NCBI GenBank assembly: GCA_903939515.1
Contig: CAJAHH010000049.1
Location: 46,936-110,935, forward strand
Origin: an uncultured Verrucomicrobiota bacterium
GTDB lineage: Bacteria > Verrucomicrobiota > Verrucomicrobiia > Limisphaerales > UBA9464
Length of the DNA: 64,000 nucleotides
Direction of reading: 5' to 3'
Within the stretch, counting starts at the first letter, position 1. Every line of letters begins with the position of its first letter. Below are positions 42,936 to 51,581 of this stretch, piece by piece. Below the pieces are notes generated by a model. It did not search any database. It had not been told where the DNA came from and was given only the letters and a program-made list of their open reading frames with translations. A program made the translations under genes and the position numbers.

Positions 42936-44192
42936 ATGTCCAAGATCCCTTCCGGTCATCCCGATGCCCTCGGCCCCGTCGCCCAGGGTCCTGCCACTCC
43001 CCGCCGTCGTCCGGTCCGGACCGAGAAGGAATCCTGGACCAAGCCGGGAGTCGCCGAGGTGGCTGCCCCATCCGAAAGTTTCACTTTCAAACTCAAGCCC
43101 CGAGAAATCGCGCGGCATCTCGACCGCTTTGTCATCGGTCAGACCGAGGCCAAGAAGGTTCTCGGCGTGGCGTTGTGCGACCATTTCCAGCATGTGCGCA
43201 TGACCCAGGAAGGGGTCGATGCCCCCTTCTATCAGAAGCAGAATGTCCTGTTGCTGGGTCCCACGGGCGTGGGTAAGACGCACCTCATCCGATCGGCGGC
43301 CGAACTCATCGGCGTCCCGTTCGTGAAGGCCGATGCCACTAAATTCAGTGAGACAGGCTACGTTGGCGGTGATGTGGACGACCTAGTCCGGGATCTCGTG
43401 CGCAAGGCGGGCGGCAATGTGAAGCAGGCGGAGCATGGCATCATCTATCTGGATGAAGTGGACAAGTTAGCGACCCGCAGCGAGGGCGGCGGTCGGGATG
43501 TCTCCGGTCGGGGTGTGCAGACCAATTTGCTCAAGCTGATGGAGGACGGTGACGTACCGCTCGTCTCACCCAATGACATGAATGCGCAAATCCAGAACGC
43601 CATGACTGCGATGCGTGGCAATGGATCGGCTCAACCCGAGACGATTAATACCCGGCACATTCTCTTTATTGTCAGCGGTGCGTTTGCCGGCATGGACCAG
43701 CGCATCCGTTCCCGAATGCTGACGGCGGCCACCAGCGGTGCGGTTGATGTGCCCTCGTCGGCTTCGAAAGTATCTCGGCTGAGCACCGATGAACTGTTTG
43801 CTGAGGCCATGACCAGCGACTTCATCCAGTATGGATTGGAGCCGGAGTTTGTTGGAAGGCTCCCGGTCCGCGTGGCGTGCCATGGACTCGATGCTGACGA
43901 CCTCTTCAACGTACTACGCCGCAGCGAAAGTAGTTTGATCCGTCAGTATGAGCGGGCCTTCAGCGCCTATGGAATCGAAGTTGGTTTCACCGACGCTGGC
44001 CTGCGGAGCTTGGCCCGGATGGCCAGTCAGGAAAATACCGGGGCCCGGGGATTGATGACCGTGTGTGAGCGGGTGTTCCGGGATCTCAAGTTCTCTCTGC
44101 CGTCGAGCAAGGTTCGGAAGTTCGAGGTGACACCTGAATTGGTGGCCGATCCGCGAGGCACTTTGCGAGAGTTGCTCAAGGGCGGTCGCTGA
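42936..44192 (+). CDS. ClpX-like AAA+ ATPase without zinc-binding domain
   Basis: The 418-residue protein carries the ClpX AAA+ core: L-K-P-R-E-I-A-R-H-L-D-R-F-V-I-G-Q at about 55-71, Walker A GPTGVGKT (108-115), pore loop GYVG (141-144), Walker B I-I-Y-L-D-E-V-D-K near 170, then R-D-V-S-G-R-G-V-Q-T-N-L-L-K-L-M-E, GAFAGMDQRIRSR and P-E-F-V-G-R-L-P-V. ClpX unfolds proteins for ClpP. This protein lacks the N-terminal four-Cys zinc domain (the first about 50 residues are Pro/Arg-rich, without Cys). In place of the I-G-F loop that docks ClpP it has A-T-S-G-A-V-D-V-P-S-S. The RKH pore segment is also changed. It may work without ClpP or be a paralogue. ATG 42936 follows a TTG at 42927. Confidence 0.88.
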   Translation: MSKIPSGHPDALGPVAQGPATPRRRPVRTEKESWTKPGVAEVAAPSESFTFKLKPREIARHLDRFVIGQTEAKKVLGVALCDHFQHVRMTQEGVDAPFYQKQNVLLLGPTGVGKTHLIRSAAELIGVPFVKADATKFSETGYVGGDVDDLVRDLVRKAGGNVKQAEHGIIYLDEVDKLATRSEGGGRDVSGRGVQTNLLKLMEDGDVPLVSPNDMNAQIQNAMTAMRGNGSAQPETINTRHILFIVSGAFAGMDQRIRSRMLTAATSGAVDVPSSASKVSRLSTDELFAEAMTSDFIQYGLEPEFVGRLPVRVACHGLDADDLFNVLRRSESSLIRQYERAFSAYGIEVGFTDAGLRSLARMASQENTGARGLMTVCERVFRDLKFSLPSSKVRKFEVTPELVADPRGTLRELLKGGR

Positions 44193-44272
44193 GCGGTCGA
44201 GCAAGTGTGGAATGGGTGTGGAATGAAATAGGGCCTGAATTTTTAGTTTGCTGGCCCACAATTGCCTTCCCC

Positions 44273-44485
44273 TCAGCCCTCGATTTCGTCGGACGCGCCG
44301 ATAAGGCCCGCCAAGAGCCCGCCCAAAACCGTGGCGATGGCTCCCACGATGGAGATAACTACCGGGAGTTCGAAGTTGAGCGCGATGGCCCAGATGTGGC
44401 CTCCGCCAATGGACAGTCCCAAGCAGCCGAAGATGAGAAGCGTCTTCATGAAGTGAAAAGGTACCGGCGTTTCACGGGTTGTCAT
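44273..44485 (-). CDS. Small two-helix membrane protein
   Basis: Starting from ATG 44485 the product has 70 residues; an internal ATG at 44449 would give 58. Two hydrophobic stretches are present (T-L-L-I-F-G-C-L-G-L-S-I-G-G-G, and V-I-S-I-V-G-A-I-A-T-V-L-G-G-L-L-A-G-L-I), ending with D-E-I-E-G. The open frame extends to 44638 but that part has no matching character. It reads on the same strand as the next two genes. The function is unknown. Confidence 0.55.
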   Translation of the reverse strand: MTTRETPVPFHFMKTLLIFGCLGLSIGGGHIWAIALNFELPVVISIVGAIATVLGGLLAGLIGASDEIEG

Positions 44486-44537
44486 CAAGGGTTTACAGTC
44501 AGGCTTTACAGTCCCTCCTGAATCCTGAACCGAAGAA

Positions 44538-45041
44538 TTAACGGGCACGCAGAGCTTGAACGGTGGCGATCTTGGAAATGTACCAGCGACCTTCCCATTT
44601 TCGGAAGCGCAGTTCGAATTCCTGAGCGGCCTGGCCATTCCGGGAACCCGTGTTGATGGCAGCGACCACAGTGGCCTTCGCCGAGGTGGGCATGAGATCG
44701 CTCATCTGGATCTCGCTGAGTTGGACCTTCAATCCGGGGAATTGTTGGGTCATCCCAACAGCGGCCGCCCGAACCTCATCGACTCCGGCAAGATTTCCTG
44801 AGAGCCCGCCAAAGACATCCACCTGAATTTCAACATCGCGCGTTAGGCACTGGGTTAATTGGCTCACGCGGGCCAGCAGCGCCAAGCCATCCGCCGAGTT
44901 GCCCTCGGAGGAGACGGAAGAGCGAGCCTGCTCGAGGACACGGCGGATGCGCTCTTCCTCGGAGGGGATGACCCACCAAAGCGCGCAGACCGCCAAGGCG
45001 ATGAGCACTCCGATGAGGGTTTTCCGACGGAACGAACTCAT
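44538..45041 (-). CDS. Membrane-anchored small protein, possibly NTF2-like
   Basis: The 167-residue protein has a basic start and one membrane helix (L-I-G-V-L-I-A-L-A-V-C-A-L-W-W), then a periplasmic domain. The first helix (E-E-E-R-I-R-R-V-L-E-Q-A) and the later strands (V-E-I-Q-V-D-V-F, A-K-A-T-V-V-A-A-I-N, E-F-E-L-R-F-R-K-W-E-G-R-W-Y-I-S-K-I) resemble an NTF2/SnoaL-like cone fold. Such proteins often bind small ligands or act as scaffolds. Its start overlaps the stop of lepB by 4 bases, so the two are translationally coupled. The role is unproven. Confidence 0.7.
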   Translation of the reverse strand: MSSFRRKTLIGVLIALAVCALWWVIPSEEERIRRVLEQARSSVSSEGNSADGLALLARVSQLTQCLTRDVEIQVDVFGGLSGNLAGVDEVRAAAVGMTQQFPGLKVQLSEIQMSDLMPTSAKATVVAAINTGSRNGQAAQEFELRFRKWEGRWYISKIATVQALRAR

Positions 45042-45577
45042 GGGTTCATCAGACGCCCGACAACGCGGTTCTGATTTACGATTCCGAAATAATGGTCGTC
45101 CCGGCGCATGGATCGGTTGTCTCCAATGACGTAGAGTTCACCGTCTTGCAGTCGCACTTCTTCTACAATCCATCGGGCGGGGTTTTGGACCCCATTGGTC
45201 GGGGGCAGCAAGTACGGTTCTTCGAGGGGTTCGCCATTAATGAGCACGGTGCCTTGCACGATGCGCAATCGTTCCCCCGGCAGACCGATCACGCGCTTGA
45301 GCAGGAGTACTTGCTTGCCGGCTTCGCGGATGCCGATCACGTCTCCGCGCTGGGGCTGTGCAGATCGGTAGGCCAGTTTGTTGAGAAAGCGCCGCTGACC
45401 GTCCCGGTAGGTCGGTTGCATGCTGATGCCCTGAACAAGAATGGGTTGGATGGACATCCGGAAACCCACGAAGACGATCACCAGCGTGATAGCCAGCCGT
45501 ACCAGTGTGGTGCGGGGGTTGCGGCCAATGGCCATCACTTGCCACCAAGGGATCGGGGTATCGCTGAGTTGGGACAT
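45038..45577 (-). CDS. lepB: Signal peptidase I
   Basis: LepB cleaves signal peptides of exported proteins at the membrane. The 179-residue protein has one N-terminal membrane segment (T-L-V-I-V-F-V-G-F-R), the catalytic Ser52 in V-Q-G-I-S-M-Q-P-T and the general-base Lys94 in L-L-L-K-R-V-I-G-L-P-G-E. The C-terminal GDNRSMRRDDHYFGIV box is the family motif. The chosen ATG at 45577 gives the normal length for short SPase I. The stop overlaps the start of the downstream membrane-anchored gene. A second ORF extension to 45706 is not supported. Confidence 0.93.
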   Translation of the reverse strand: MSQLSDTPIPWWQVMAIGRNPRTTLVRLAITLVIVFVGFRMSIQPILVQGISMQPTYRDGQRRFLNKLAYRSAQPQRGDVIGIREAGKQVLLLKRVIGLPGERLRIVQGTVLINGEPLEEPYLLPPTNGVQNPARWIVEEVRLQDGELYVIGDNRSMRRDDHYFGIVNQNRVVGRLMNP

Positions 45578-45706
45578 GCGCTTTGGGGTGCTCAGATCCG
45601 GGAGCGGCGGAGTGGATCGCTCAGGGATTCGTCGGTGAAATCGGTAGGCCCGAAGTGGTCGCAAGGCAAGGATGGACCCATCGGTCCGCAATAAGATCCT
45701 CCGCAT

Positions 45707-47188
45707 TCACGCCAAGATTTCGCGGATGACGTGGCCTTCGACATTGGTCAGACGCCGTTGAACGCCGTTATGCTCAAAGGTCAGGCGTTCGTGGTCCAAA
45801 CCGAGCAAGTGCAGGACGGTGGCATTGAAGTCGTACAACGGATGGATGTCCTTCACGGCCGCTCGACCGAGCTCATCGGTCACACCATGGCTCACACCTT
45901 TGCGAATCCCGGCGCCGGTCATCCAAGACGTGAAACCGTCCGGGTTGTGATCCCTTCCTTGAGCCCCCTTCTGGAAAAACGGCATGCGCCCGAATTCGGT
46001 GCACCAGACCACGAGGGTGTTCTCCAGAAGACCTCGCTGTCGCAGGTCCCGGATGAGGGCGGCGGCCGGTTGATCGAGAATGCCCGCGTGGCGGTCGTAC
46101 TGTTCCTTGAGTTTGTTGTGACCATCCCAGTTGAGTTCACCGCCGCTGGCATAAGCCCCGTTGAAGAGTTGTACAAACCGCACGCCCCGTTCGACGAGCC
46201 GGCGAGCCAAGATGCAGTTGCGGGCAAATCCGGCCTTAATGGGATTGCCGGTGTCTTCGGCTCCGTAGGCTCTCAGAATATGGGCCGGTTCGGTGGACAA
46301 ATCGCTGATCTCCGGAACGCTGAGCTGCATGCGCGCTGCCAACTCATAGCTGGCAATTCGGGCAGCGAGTTTCTCGTCACCGGGGTGCTCTTCGAGGTGG
46401 CGCTGGTTCAACTGCCCGAGCAGGCGGCGGGCGGCTTGATCGGCGTCGCGGGTGATTCCTGGGGCCGACAGGTGACGCACCGGATTTTGAGCGCTCCACG
46501 TCGTTCCTTGAAAGGTGGCCGGCAGGAAGCCCGAACCCCAGTTGTTCGATCCATTCTGCGGGACGCCGCGAGGGTCGAGGAGCGAAACAAAGGCCGGCAA
46601 ATCTTGATTGTCGGTGCCCAACGCGTAGCCAATCCACGACCCGATACTGGGGAACCCGTCGAGTGCGAAGCCTGTGGAGAGGAAATTCTCCGCAGGCCCG
46701 TGGGTGTTGCTCTTGCTGGTGAGCGAATGGACAAAGGCGATGTCGTCGGTCAATTCGGCGAGGTGCGGGATGAGGTCCGAGACCATCTTGCCGGTTTGCC
46801 CGCGCGGTCGGAACGCATACTGAGGGCGGGCCAAGTTGCCGGCGGGTCCCTGGAACGTCACAGCAGGTCCGCCCGGCATGGGTTTGTCATTCCAGCGGTG
46901 GAGCTCAGGTTTGTAGTCCCAAGTTTCCAGTTGGCTGACCGCTCCGGCGCAGAAGATCACGATGACATTCCGCGCCTTCGGGGAGAAGTGCGGCGGACGC
47001 GGACGGTTGGGGTGGGCCAGGTCTGCAAGGACAGCGCTCACATCCGGTTGGGCCGCCAGAAGACCCTCTCGACCGAGCAAGTGGGTCAGTGCAACCGAGC
47101 CGAGTGCGGTGGCGCTGCGACCCAGAAACCCCCGGCGGTCGAGCAGTCCATGCCCCTGGAAAGAAAGCGATTCAGCCCCGGGGTTCAT
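45707..47188 (-). CDS. DUF1501 protein (Tat-exported sulfatase-like)
   Basis: The 493-residue protein starts with a twin-arginine signal (D-R-R-G-F-L-G-R at about 17-24). It has the DUF1501 features: [19 protein letters not shown] near residue 75, [19 protein letters not shown] near 160, and [20 protein letters not shown] and [10 protein letters not shown] near 400-430. The fold is alkaline-phosphatase/sulfatase-like, but an active sulfatase formylglycine site is absent. It is translated after the DUF1549/DUF1553 gene, whose stop overlaps its start by 4 bases. This pairing is common in PVC bacteria; the metabolic role is unknown. Confidence 0.92.
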   Translation of the reverse strand: MNPGAESLSFQGHGLLDRRGFLGRSATALGSVALTHLLGREGLLAAQPDVSAVLADLAHPNRPRPPHFSPKARNVIVIFCAGAVSQLETWDYKPELHRWNDKPMPGGPAVTFQGPAGNLARPQYAFRPRGQTGKMVSDLIPHLAELTDDIAFVHSLTSKSNTHGPAENFLSTGFALDGFPSIGSWIGYALGTDNQDLPAFVSLLDPRGVPQNGSNNWGSGFLPATFQGTTWSAQNPVRHLSAPGITRDADQAARRLLGQLNQRHLEEHPGDEKLAARIASYELAARMQLSVPEISDLSTEPAHILRAYGAEDTGNPIKAGFARNCILARRLVERGVRFVQLFNGAYASGGELNWDGHNKLKEQYDRHAGILDQPAAALIRDLRQRGLLENTLVVWCTEFGRMPFFQKGAQGRDHNPDGFTSWMTGAGIRKGVSHGVTDELGRAAVKDIHPLYDFNATVLHLLGLDHERLTFEHNGVQRRLTNVEGHVIREILA

Positions 47189-49710
47189 GGAATGAAGAGA
47201 AACTCGTTGCTGTTAAAGAGGGCCCGGCACAGCACCTCGAGATCCTGCCCTCGCAGAGCCTCTAGGGCTTCTTGTTCTTCGGCCCGGGTAGCAGGTCGGG
47301 ACAGGGTCAGTAGGAAGGCCCGTTGGACTTGGTTTTGCGGCCGGGCTCCCGCTTCGTGTCGCACCCGACGGGCCAAGGCAGACGAGCGTTCCAGCGTGAA
47401 GCGGCTGTTCCAAAGATTCAGGGCTTGGATGGGGGTCGTCGATTCACGCCGCCGTGACGTGCTCTGTCCGGCATCGGGGCAATCGAAGGCTCCGAACACC
47501 GCCTCGGGTTCTCGGCGTACTTTATGGGCGTAAATCATGCGTCTTAGGCCGTTGGCCGGAAAGGACTCCACCGGTTTGAATCCGCTGAGGCCCCCGCGTT
47601 GATCGAAGAGGTCGAAACCCCGGCCACCGCGTTGTCGATTGAGTTCTCCGGCCACCGCGAGCATGGCGTCGCGAATGGGTTCAGAGCCCAAACGTCGTGG
47701 TGGGTAGCGCCAGAGAAGCCGAGCTTCCGCGTCCAGTGCCGCAGCCGCTTTCCGATGGCTTGAGGACTGTCGGTAGGTAGACGACAGCACGATCAACCGG
47801 TGCAGGTGCTTGGCGGATCCACCGTTGGCGATGAACTCGCGAGCCAGCCTATCCAAGAGGCCGGGATGGGACGGTCGGCTGCCCGTGCGTCCAAAGTCGC
47901 TGGGTGTGTCGACCAGGCCGGTCCCAAAATGTCCCTGCCAAATCCGGTTCACCATAACCCGAGCGATCAAGGCCTGATCGGGTTGGGTTAGCCATTGGGC
48001 CAGAGCGTGTCGCCGCTCGGGCTCCGGCGCGTCGGCTGGCTGGCGCACGGTTCCCAAGACCTCCGGCACCGATGGAGCCACCTCGGGCCCGGGCTGTTCG
48101 GGGTCCCCTCGGTGCAGCAGGTGGATGCGGTCGGGTTTGCGGAAGATTCCGGCAAAGGCTTGTTGCGAGGCCACGGCTCCGGCAATGGCGCGTTCGAGCC
48201 GGAGGCGTTCGTCCAGCAAAGTCTGGGTTTGTTGGCGGGACCGAGGATCTAATTTAGCCAGGGCGGCGGCCGGCAATTCCCACTCATCGGCTGTGGGATT
48301 TCGGCCCTCAAAGGGTTTCCGGTCACTGGCATCGGCCACCGTGATCCAGTCGCCGGAGTTGGTTTCCACTTCGATGCGATAGGCCGTGGCCAAGCGATCG
48401 GAGAATTCTCCCTCACGGTCGCGGGCCCAACTCACTCGGTCGATGCGCCGAGGCTCAGGGAACTCCAGGACGACCCATCCGCGGCCCTTTTCGTGCGACA
48501 TCCAGCTGTGGGAGTTGCCGTAGTGTCCGTCGTGAATAAAGCGCAGTTCGTGGCGGTTCTCGACGGTGGAGTCGCCCGAGGATCGGACGTGGGTGCCCAG
48601 GCTCGCCAAGGCCACGTTCCGAGACTCTAGGTCCCATACTTCTAATTCATCGATGCACGGTTCTAGAGAATTGGTCTCCAGAACGGTGAAGCGAACCCGC
48701 CGTGTGGTGACGGCGGCGAAGCGGTCGGAGTTCATTCGGGCTTTGACCGCCACGCGTGCGGCCATGGAACCCGACGGAGAGTTTCCAGTGGGTGTACCCG
48801 GTCGAGCCAAGGGTTCCAGTCGGGACAGCGTGACCACCACGGCCGCCTTGCGCTCTTTCCACCGGCGGATGTCCTCGCGGCGGGTTTGGGATTCAGGGTC
48901 CTTCAGCTCCCGATCTCCGTATTCGACCCCGGCGAAGAAGGCCTGCATGCCGTAATAATCCCGCGAAGAGATTGGGTCGAACTTGTGATCATGGCACCGC
49001 GCGCAGCCGATGCTCAAACCCAGGAAGCTCTGAGCGGTGTTGACCACGATTTCGTCGAGGGCGTCCTGACGGGCCAAGCGCTTGGAAATATCGTCGGCTC
49101 CGATTTGCCCGGGCAGAAGCACCGAGGCGGTGACCAGAAAACCGGTGGCCGCATCGCGACCAAACTGGTCTCCGGCCAATTGTTCACGGATGAAGTCGGG
49201 ATAGGGCGTATCGGCATTGAACGCCCGGATCACATAGTCCCGATACGGCCAGGCATTCGGGCGCTCAGTGTTGACCTCGAAACCATGCGTGTCGGCGTAG
49301 CGCACCACATCGAGCCACTGTTGTCCCCAGTGCTCTCCGTAGGCTGGCGACTGCAACAGCGACTCCACCACGCGTTCGGTGGCATCCGGGCGCGAGTCCC
49401 GCTGAAAGGCCAGAGTCTCTTCTGGCGTTGGCGGAAGGCCGGTGAGATCGAAGTGGACCCGGCGCAACCAGGCGATGCGGTCGGCCTCGGGTGACGGCTC
49501 GATACCCGCCCGTTCCAGCGCATCCAAAACCCACAAATCGGGAACGGTTCGGGCCCACCCAACGGCCTTCGGCTGAGGAGGTTCCCCCTGGCTGAGGGGT
49601 TCGAAGGCCCAGTGGGTTCCAGGGTTGTTCGTCGCTTCAGCCAACAACGCTGCGGCTCCCCAGAGCACGGGCGCGAGGTGACGGATCCAAACTGGAATGA
49701 TGCAGGGCAT
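47185..49710 (-). CDS. DUF1549/DUF1553 protein lacking the PSCyt1 domain
   Basis: The 841-residue protein with ATG 49710 begins with a hydrophobic export-like segment ([18 protein letters not shown]). Unlike the protein at 14698, it lacks the N-terminal PSCyt1 region. DUF1549 runs from about 45 to 260 and contains [12 protein letters not shown], one CxxCH. A middle domain (about 330-480) includes [20 protein letters not shown], suggestive of a discoidin-like (F5/8 type C) fold. DUF1553 is at about 560-800. It overlaps the downstream DUF1501 gene by 4 bases, so the two form an operon. The substrate and partner are unknown. Confidence 0.88.
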   Translation of the reverse strand: MPCIIPVWIRHLAPVLWGAAALLAEATNNPGTHWAFEPLSQGEPPQPKAVGWARTVPDLWVLDALERAGIEPSPEADRIAWLRRVHFDLTGLPPTPEETLAFQRDSRPDATERVVESLLQSPAYGEHWGQQWLDVVRYADTHGFEVNTERPNAWPYRDYVIRAFNADTPYPDFIREQLAGDQFGRDAATGFLVTASVLLPGQIGADDISKRLARQDALDEIVVNTAQSFLGLSIGCARCHDHKFDPISSRDYYGMQAFFAGVEYGDRELKDPESQTRREDIRRWKERKAAVVVTLSRLEPLARPGTPTGNSPSGSMAARVAVKARMNSDRFAAVTTRRVRFTVLETNSLEPCIDELEVWDLESRNVALASLGTHVRSSGDSTVENRHELRFIHDGHYGNSHSWMSHEKGRGWVVLEFPEPRRIDRVSWARDREGEFSDRLATAYRIEVETNSGDWITVADASDRKPFEGRNPTADEWELPAAALAKLDPRSRQQTQTLLDERLRLERAIAGAVASQQAFAGIFRKPDRIHLLHRGDPEQPGPEVAPSVPEVLGTVRQPADAPEPERRHALAQWLTQPDQALIARVMVNRIWQGHFGTGLVDTPSDFGRTGSRPSHPGLLDRLAREFIANGGSAKHLHRLIVLSSTYRQSSSHRKAAAALDAEARLLWRYPPRRLGSEPIRDAMLAVAGELNRQRGGRGFDLFDQRGGLSGFKPVESFPANGLRRMIYAHKVRREPEAVFGAFDCPDAGQSTSRRRESTTPIQALNLWNSRFTLERSSALARRVRHEAGARPQNQVQRAFLLTLSRPATRAEEQEALEALRGQDLEVLCRALFNSNEFLFIP

Positions 49711-49834
49711 GCCAAGGACTATCTGGGGAGATGAAGTGCCCCACAGCAGACCATCCTGCTTGCCGGGGTCAAGGGGTTGGCTGTTCAGACTTTCTGCTTG
49801 CCTCGGAATGGTTCCGGCCGAACGTGTCACGGAT

Positions 49835-50224
49835 ATGAAGAAAATCCTCGCACTCGCCGCCACACTATTGCTCTCCACTTCTGTTTTCGCCGGGGAGTTC
49901 CCCGACATCAGCGTCAAGGAGGTCAAGTCTCTGGTGGCTTCCAAGAAGGCCGTGTTCATCGATGTGAACGGTTCTGAGTCCTACGCCAAGGCCCACGTCC
50001 CGGGAGCCTTGGATTTCGATGCGATCGAAAAGAATTTCGCCAAGTCGCTGCCGGCCGACAAATCCTCGTTGATCGTCGCCTACTGCGGCGGTCCGCGTTG
50101 CAAGGCTTACAAGGCCGCTGCCGAAGCAGCCGAGAAGTTGGGCTACAAGAACGTGAAGCACATGTCCGCTGGCATCTCCGGATGGACCGCCGCTGGCGAG
50201 AAGACCGAGACGGCCAAGCACTAA
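49835..50224 (+). CDS. Periplasmic rhodanese-like protein
   Basis: The 129-residue protein has a clear signal peptide (M-K-K-I-L-A-L-A-A-T-L-L-L-S-T-S-V-F-A-G). One rhodanese domain follows. The family blocks are F-I-D-V-N-G-S-E-S-Y near residue 42, A-H-V-P-G-A-L-D, and an active-site loop YCGGPRCKAY with Cys84 (and Cys89). The C-terminal end has the A-G-I-S-G-W motif. Rhodaneses transfer sulfane sulfur or bind similar ligands; here the partner is unknown. It is divergent from the DUF1549/DUF1553 gene and convergent with the cytochrome-like gene. Confidence 0.88.
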   Translation: MKKILALAATLLLSTSVFAGEFPDISVKEVKSLVASKKAVFIDVNGSESYAKAHVPGALDFDAIEKNFAKSLPADKSSLIVAYCGGPRCKAYKAAAEAAEKLGYKNVKHMSAGISGWTAAGEKTETAKH

Positions 50225-50260
50225 TCAGTCGTCGTTCGGCCCATCACCGGTCGCCCTGCC

Positions 50261-51568
50261 TCAATCCGTCTTTAGGTTTCCGTTGGGAAACCCTTGTACG
50301 GTTGCTCTGAGGATGGTCCGGATCACCGCGGCTTCTTCGTCACTCAAGTGGCGGGAAGCCGCGTTTGTTTTTTCGGCCGACAAAGACCGCTGGGTCGCTG
50401 GTTCCAAGGCTCGGTCCAAATCTTGTAGGATTCTTCGGCGCAGATCCCGATCCAATCCATCGAAGAAGGGCGTGTGAACCAAATAGCTGCAGCGGAAGCG
50501 CAGCAGGCGGGTTTGTAAGTCCAAGTCTTTCAGGGAATTTCCGCCGATGGATTTCCGGTTTCGGGCAAACGCCTCCCGGAAGGCCGGGTCTCCGGGCACA
50601 CCCGATCGAGGCAGAGAGGCCTCTTGGGCAAAGAGCAAGTAGCTCAATAAATCGGCCAGTTCGGTTTCTAGATCCGGTGGGAGGTTTTTGGGCAGTGCGC
50701 CTTGATTCTGGTGACGGAGTTCCCGGAAACGGTACTGGGCTCGGATAAGACGATTAATGCCTCCCACTTGATGCTCATGGAGCAGGTGGGCGAGTAGGTC
50801 GCTGGTGGCTACCGGGTACCGCGCGAAGGAGAATTGCGTGCCGGGCTCTAGGGGCGTGGCACTGAGTTCACCTTGGTAGAGTCGCCCCATCCGATTGCCC
50901 CAGTGTTTGTCAAAGCCGCCGGTGCCCGTGACGTACCAACCGCCAAAGCGCTCAGCCAGCGGTTGGCTATGTCCCGACTGGCCGGGATGGAAGGTGTCGA
51001 GACTGCCACCGCCGGGACCCGGAGCCACCGATTTCAGGGACAATCCGGGGACCTGGAGCGTGTCCTCATTGGCGTGGCAGTTCATGCAGCGCCGGGCCCG
51101 CTCCACCACCACCCGGGAGTCGCTCCGGGGAATATCGAAGATGTAGAAGACGGCTCCCAGTTGGGCGTCGATGGTAGCGACCTCGATCTTCCCGCCAGGC
51201 ACGTAGCCCAGATACAAGTCGTCGCTGAAATAAAGGGCCCGCGGATTGCCGGGGTTGATGAGGCTCAGTTGCAGGCTGGTGTTGGAGAAGACCAGCAATT
51301 GGGACGACTCGGGAATGTCGAGAGCCGCCAGCAGGCTCTTGAGGAAGGCCCGTTCACTGGAACGGGCCAAGGGGAGACGCCCTTCCGCGAGTTCAGGAAT
51401 GCGGCGGCTGAAACGGTCGACGGCCGTTCGTTGGAAATAGCGGTGCGGCTCAGAATCTAAATCGGGCTCCCACTGCGATGAGTGCGCTATTCCGATGAGG
51501 CCCATTAGCCCAAGCAGCCCCAGGGATGCGGCTCCGACCGACCCTCTCCGATGCAATGCGCCCTTCAT
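50261..51568 (-). CDS. Exported monoheme cytochrome-like protein
   Basis: The 435-residue protein starts with a basic, then hydrophobic, signal-like sequence. A single CMNCH heme motif lies at residues 151-155, near the centre rather than the start. Around it are I-F-D-I-P-R-S-D-S-R-V-V-V-E-R-A-R-R and A-N-E-D-T-L-Q-V-P-G-L. A second conserved-looking block, GGWYVTGTGGFDKHWGN, follows near residue 205, and the C-terminal part is largely helical. It resembles uncharacterised large exported proteins found in planctomycetes and verrucomicrobia next to DUF1549/DUF1553 genes. ATG 51568 is preferred. It lies 13 bp downstream of the sulfatase gene. Confidence 0.75.
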   Translation of the reverse strand: MKGALHRRGSVGAASLGLLGLMGLIGIAHSSQWEPDLDSEPHRYFQRTAVDRFSRRIPELAEGRLPLARSSERAFLKSLLAALDIPESSQLLVFSNTSLQLSLINPGNPRALYFSDDLYLGYVPGGKIEVATIDAQLGAVFYIFDIPRSDSRVVVERARRCMNCHANEDTLQVPGLSLKSVAPGPGGGSLDTFHPGQSGHSQPLAERFGGWYVTGTGGFDKHWGNRMGRLYQGELSATPLEPGTQFSFARYPVATSDLLAHLLHEHQVGGINRLIRAQYRFRELRHQNQGALPKNLPPDLETELADLLSYLLFAQEASLPRSGVPGDPAFREAFARNRKSIGGNSLKDLDLQTRLLRFRCSYLVHTPFFDGLDRDLRRRILQDLDRALEPATQRSLSAEKTNAASRHLSDEEAAVIRTILRATVQGFPNGNLKTD

Positions 51569-51581
51569 GGGTTTCAAGGTG

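Noticed and set aside
45731..47533. A 600-codon plus-strand frame opposite the DUF1501 gene
   Set aside because: It is the antisense of two well-supported genes (DUF1501 and DUF1549/1553), has no family motifs and starts inside them.
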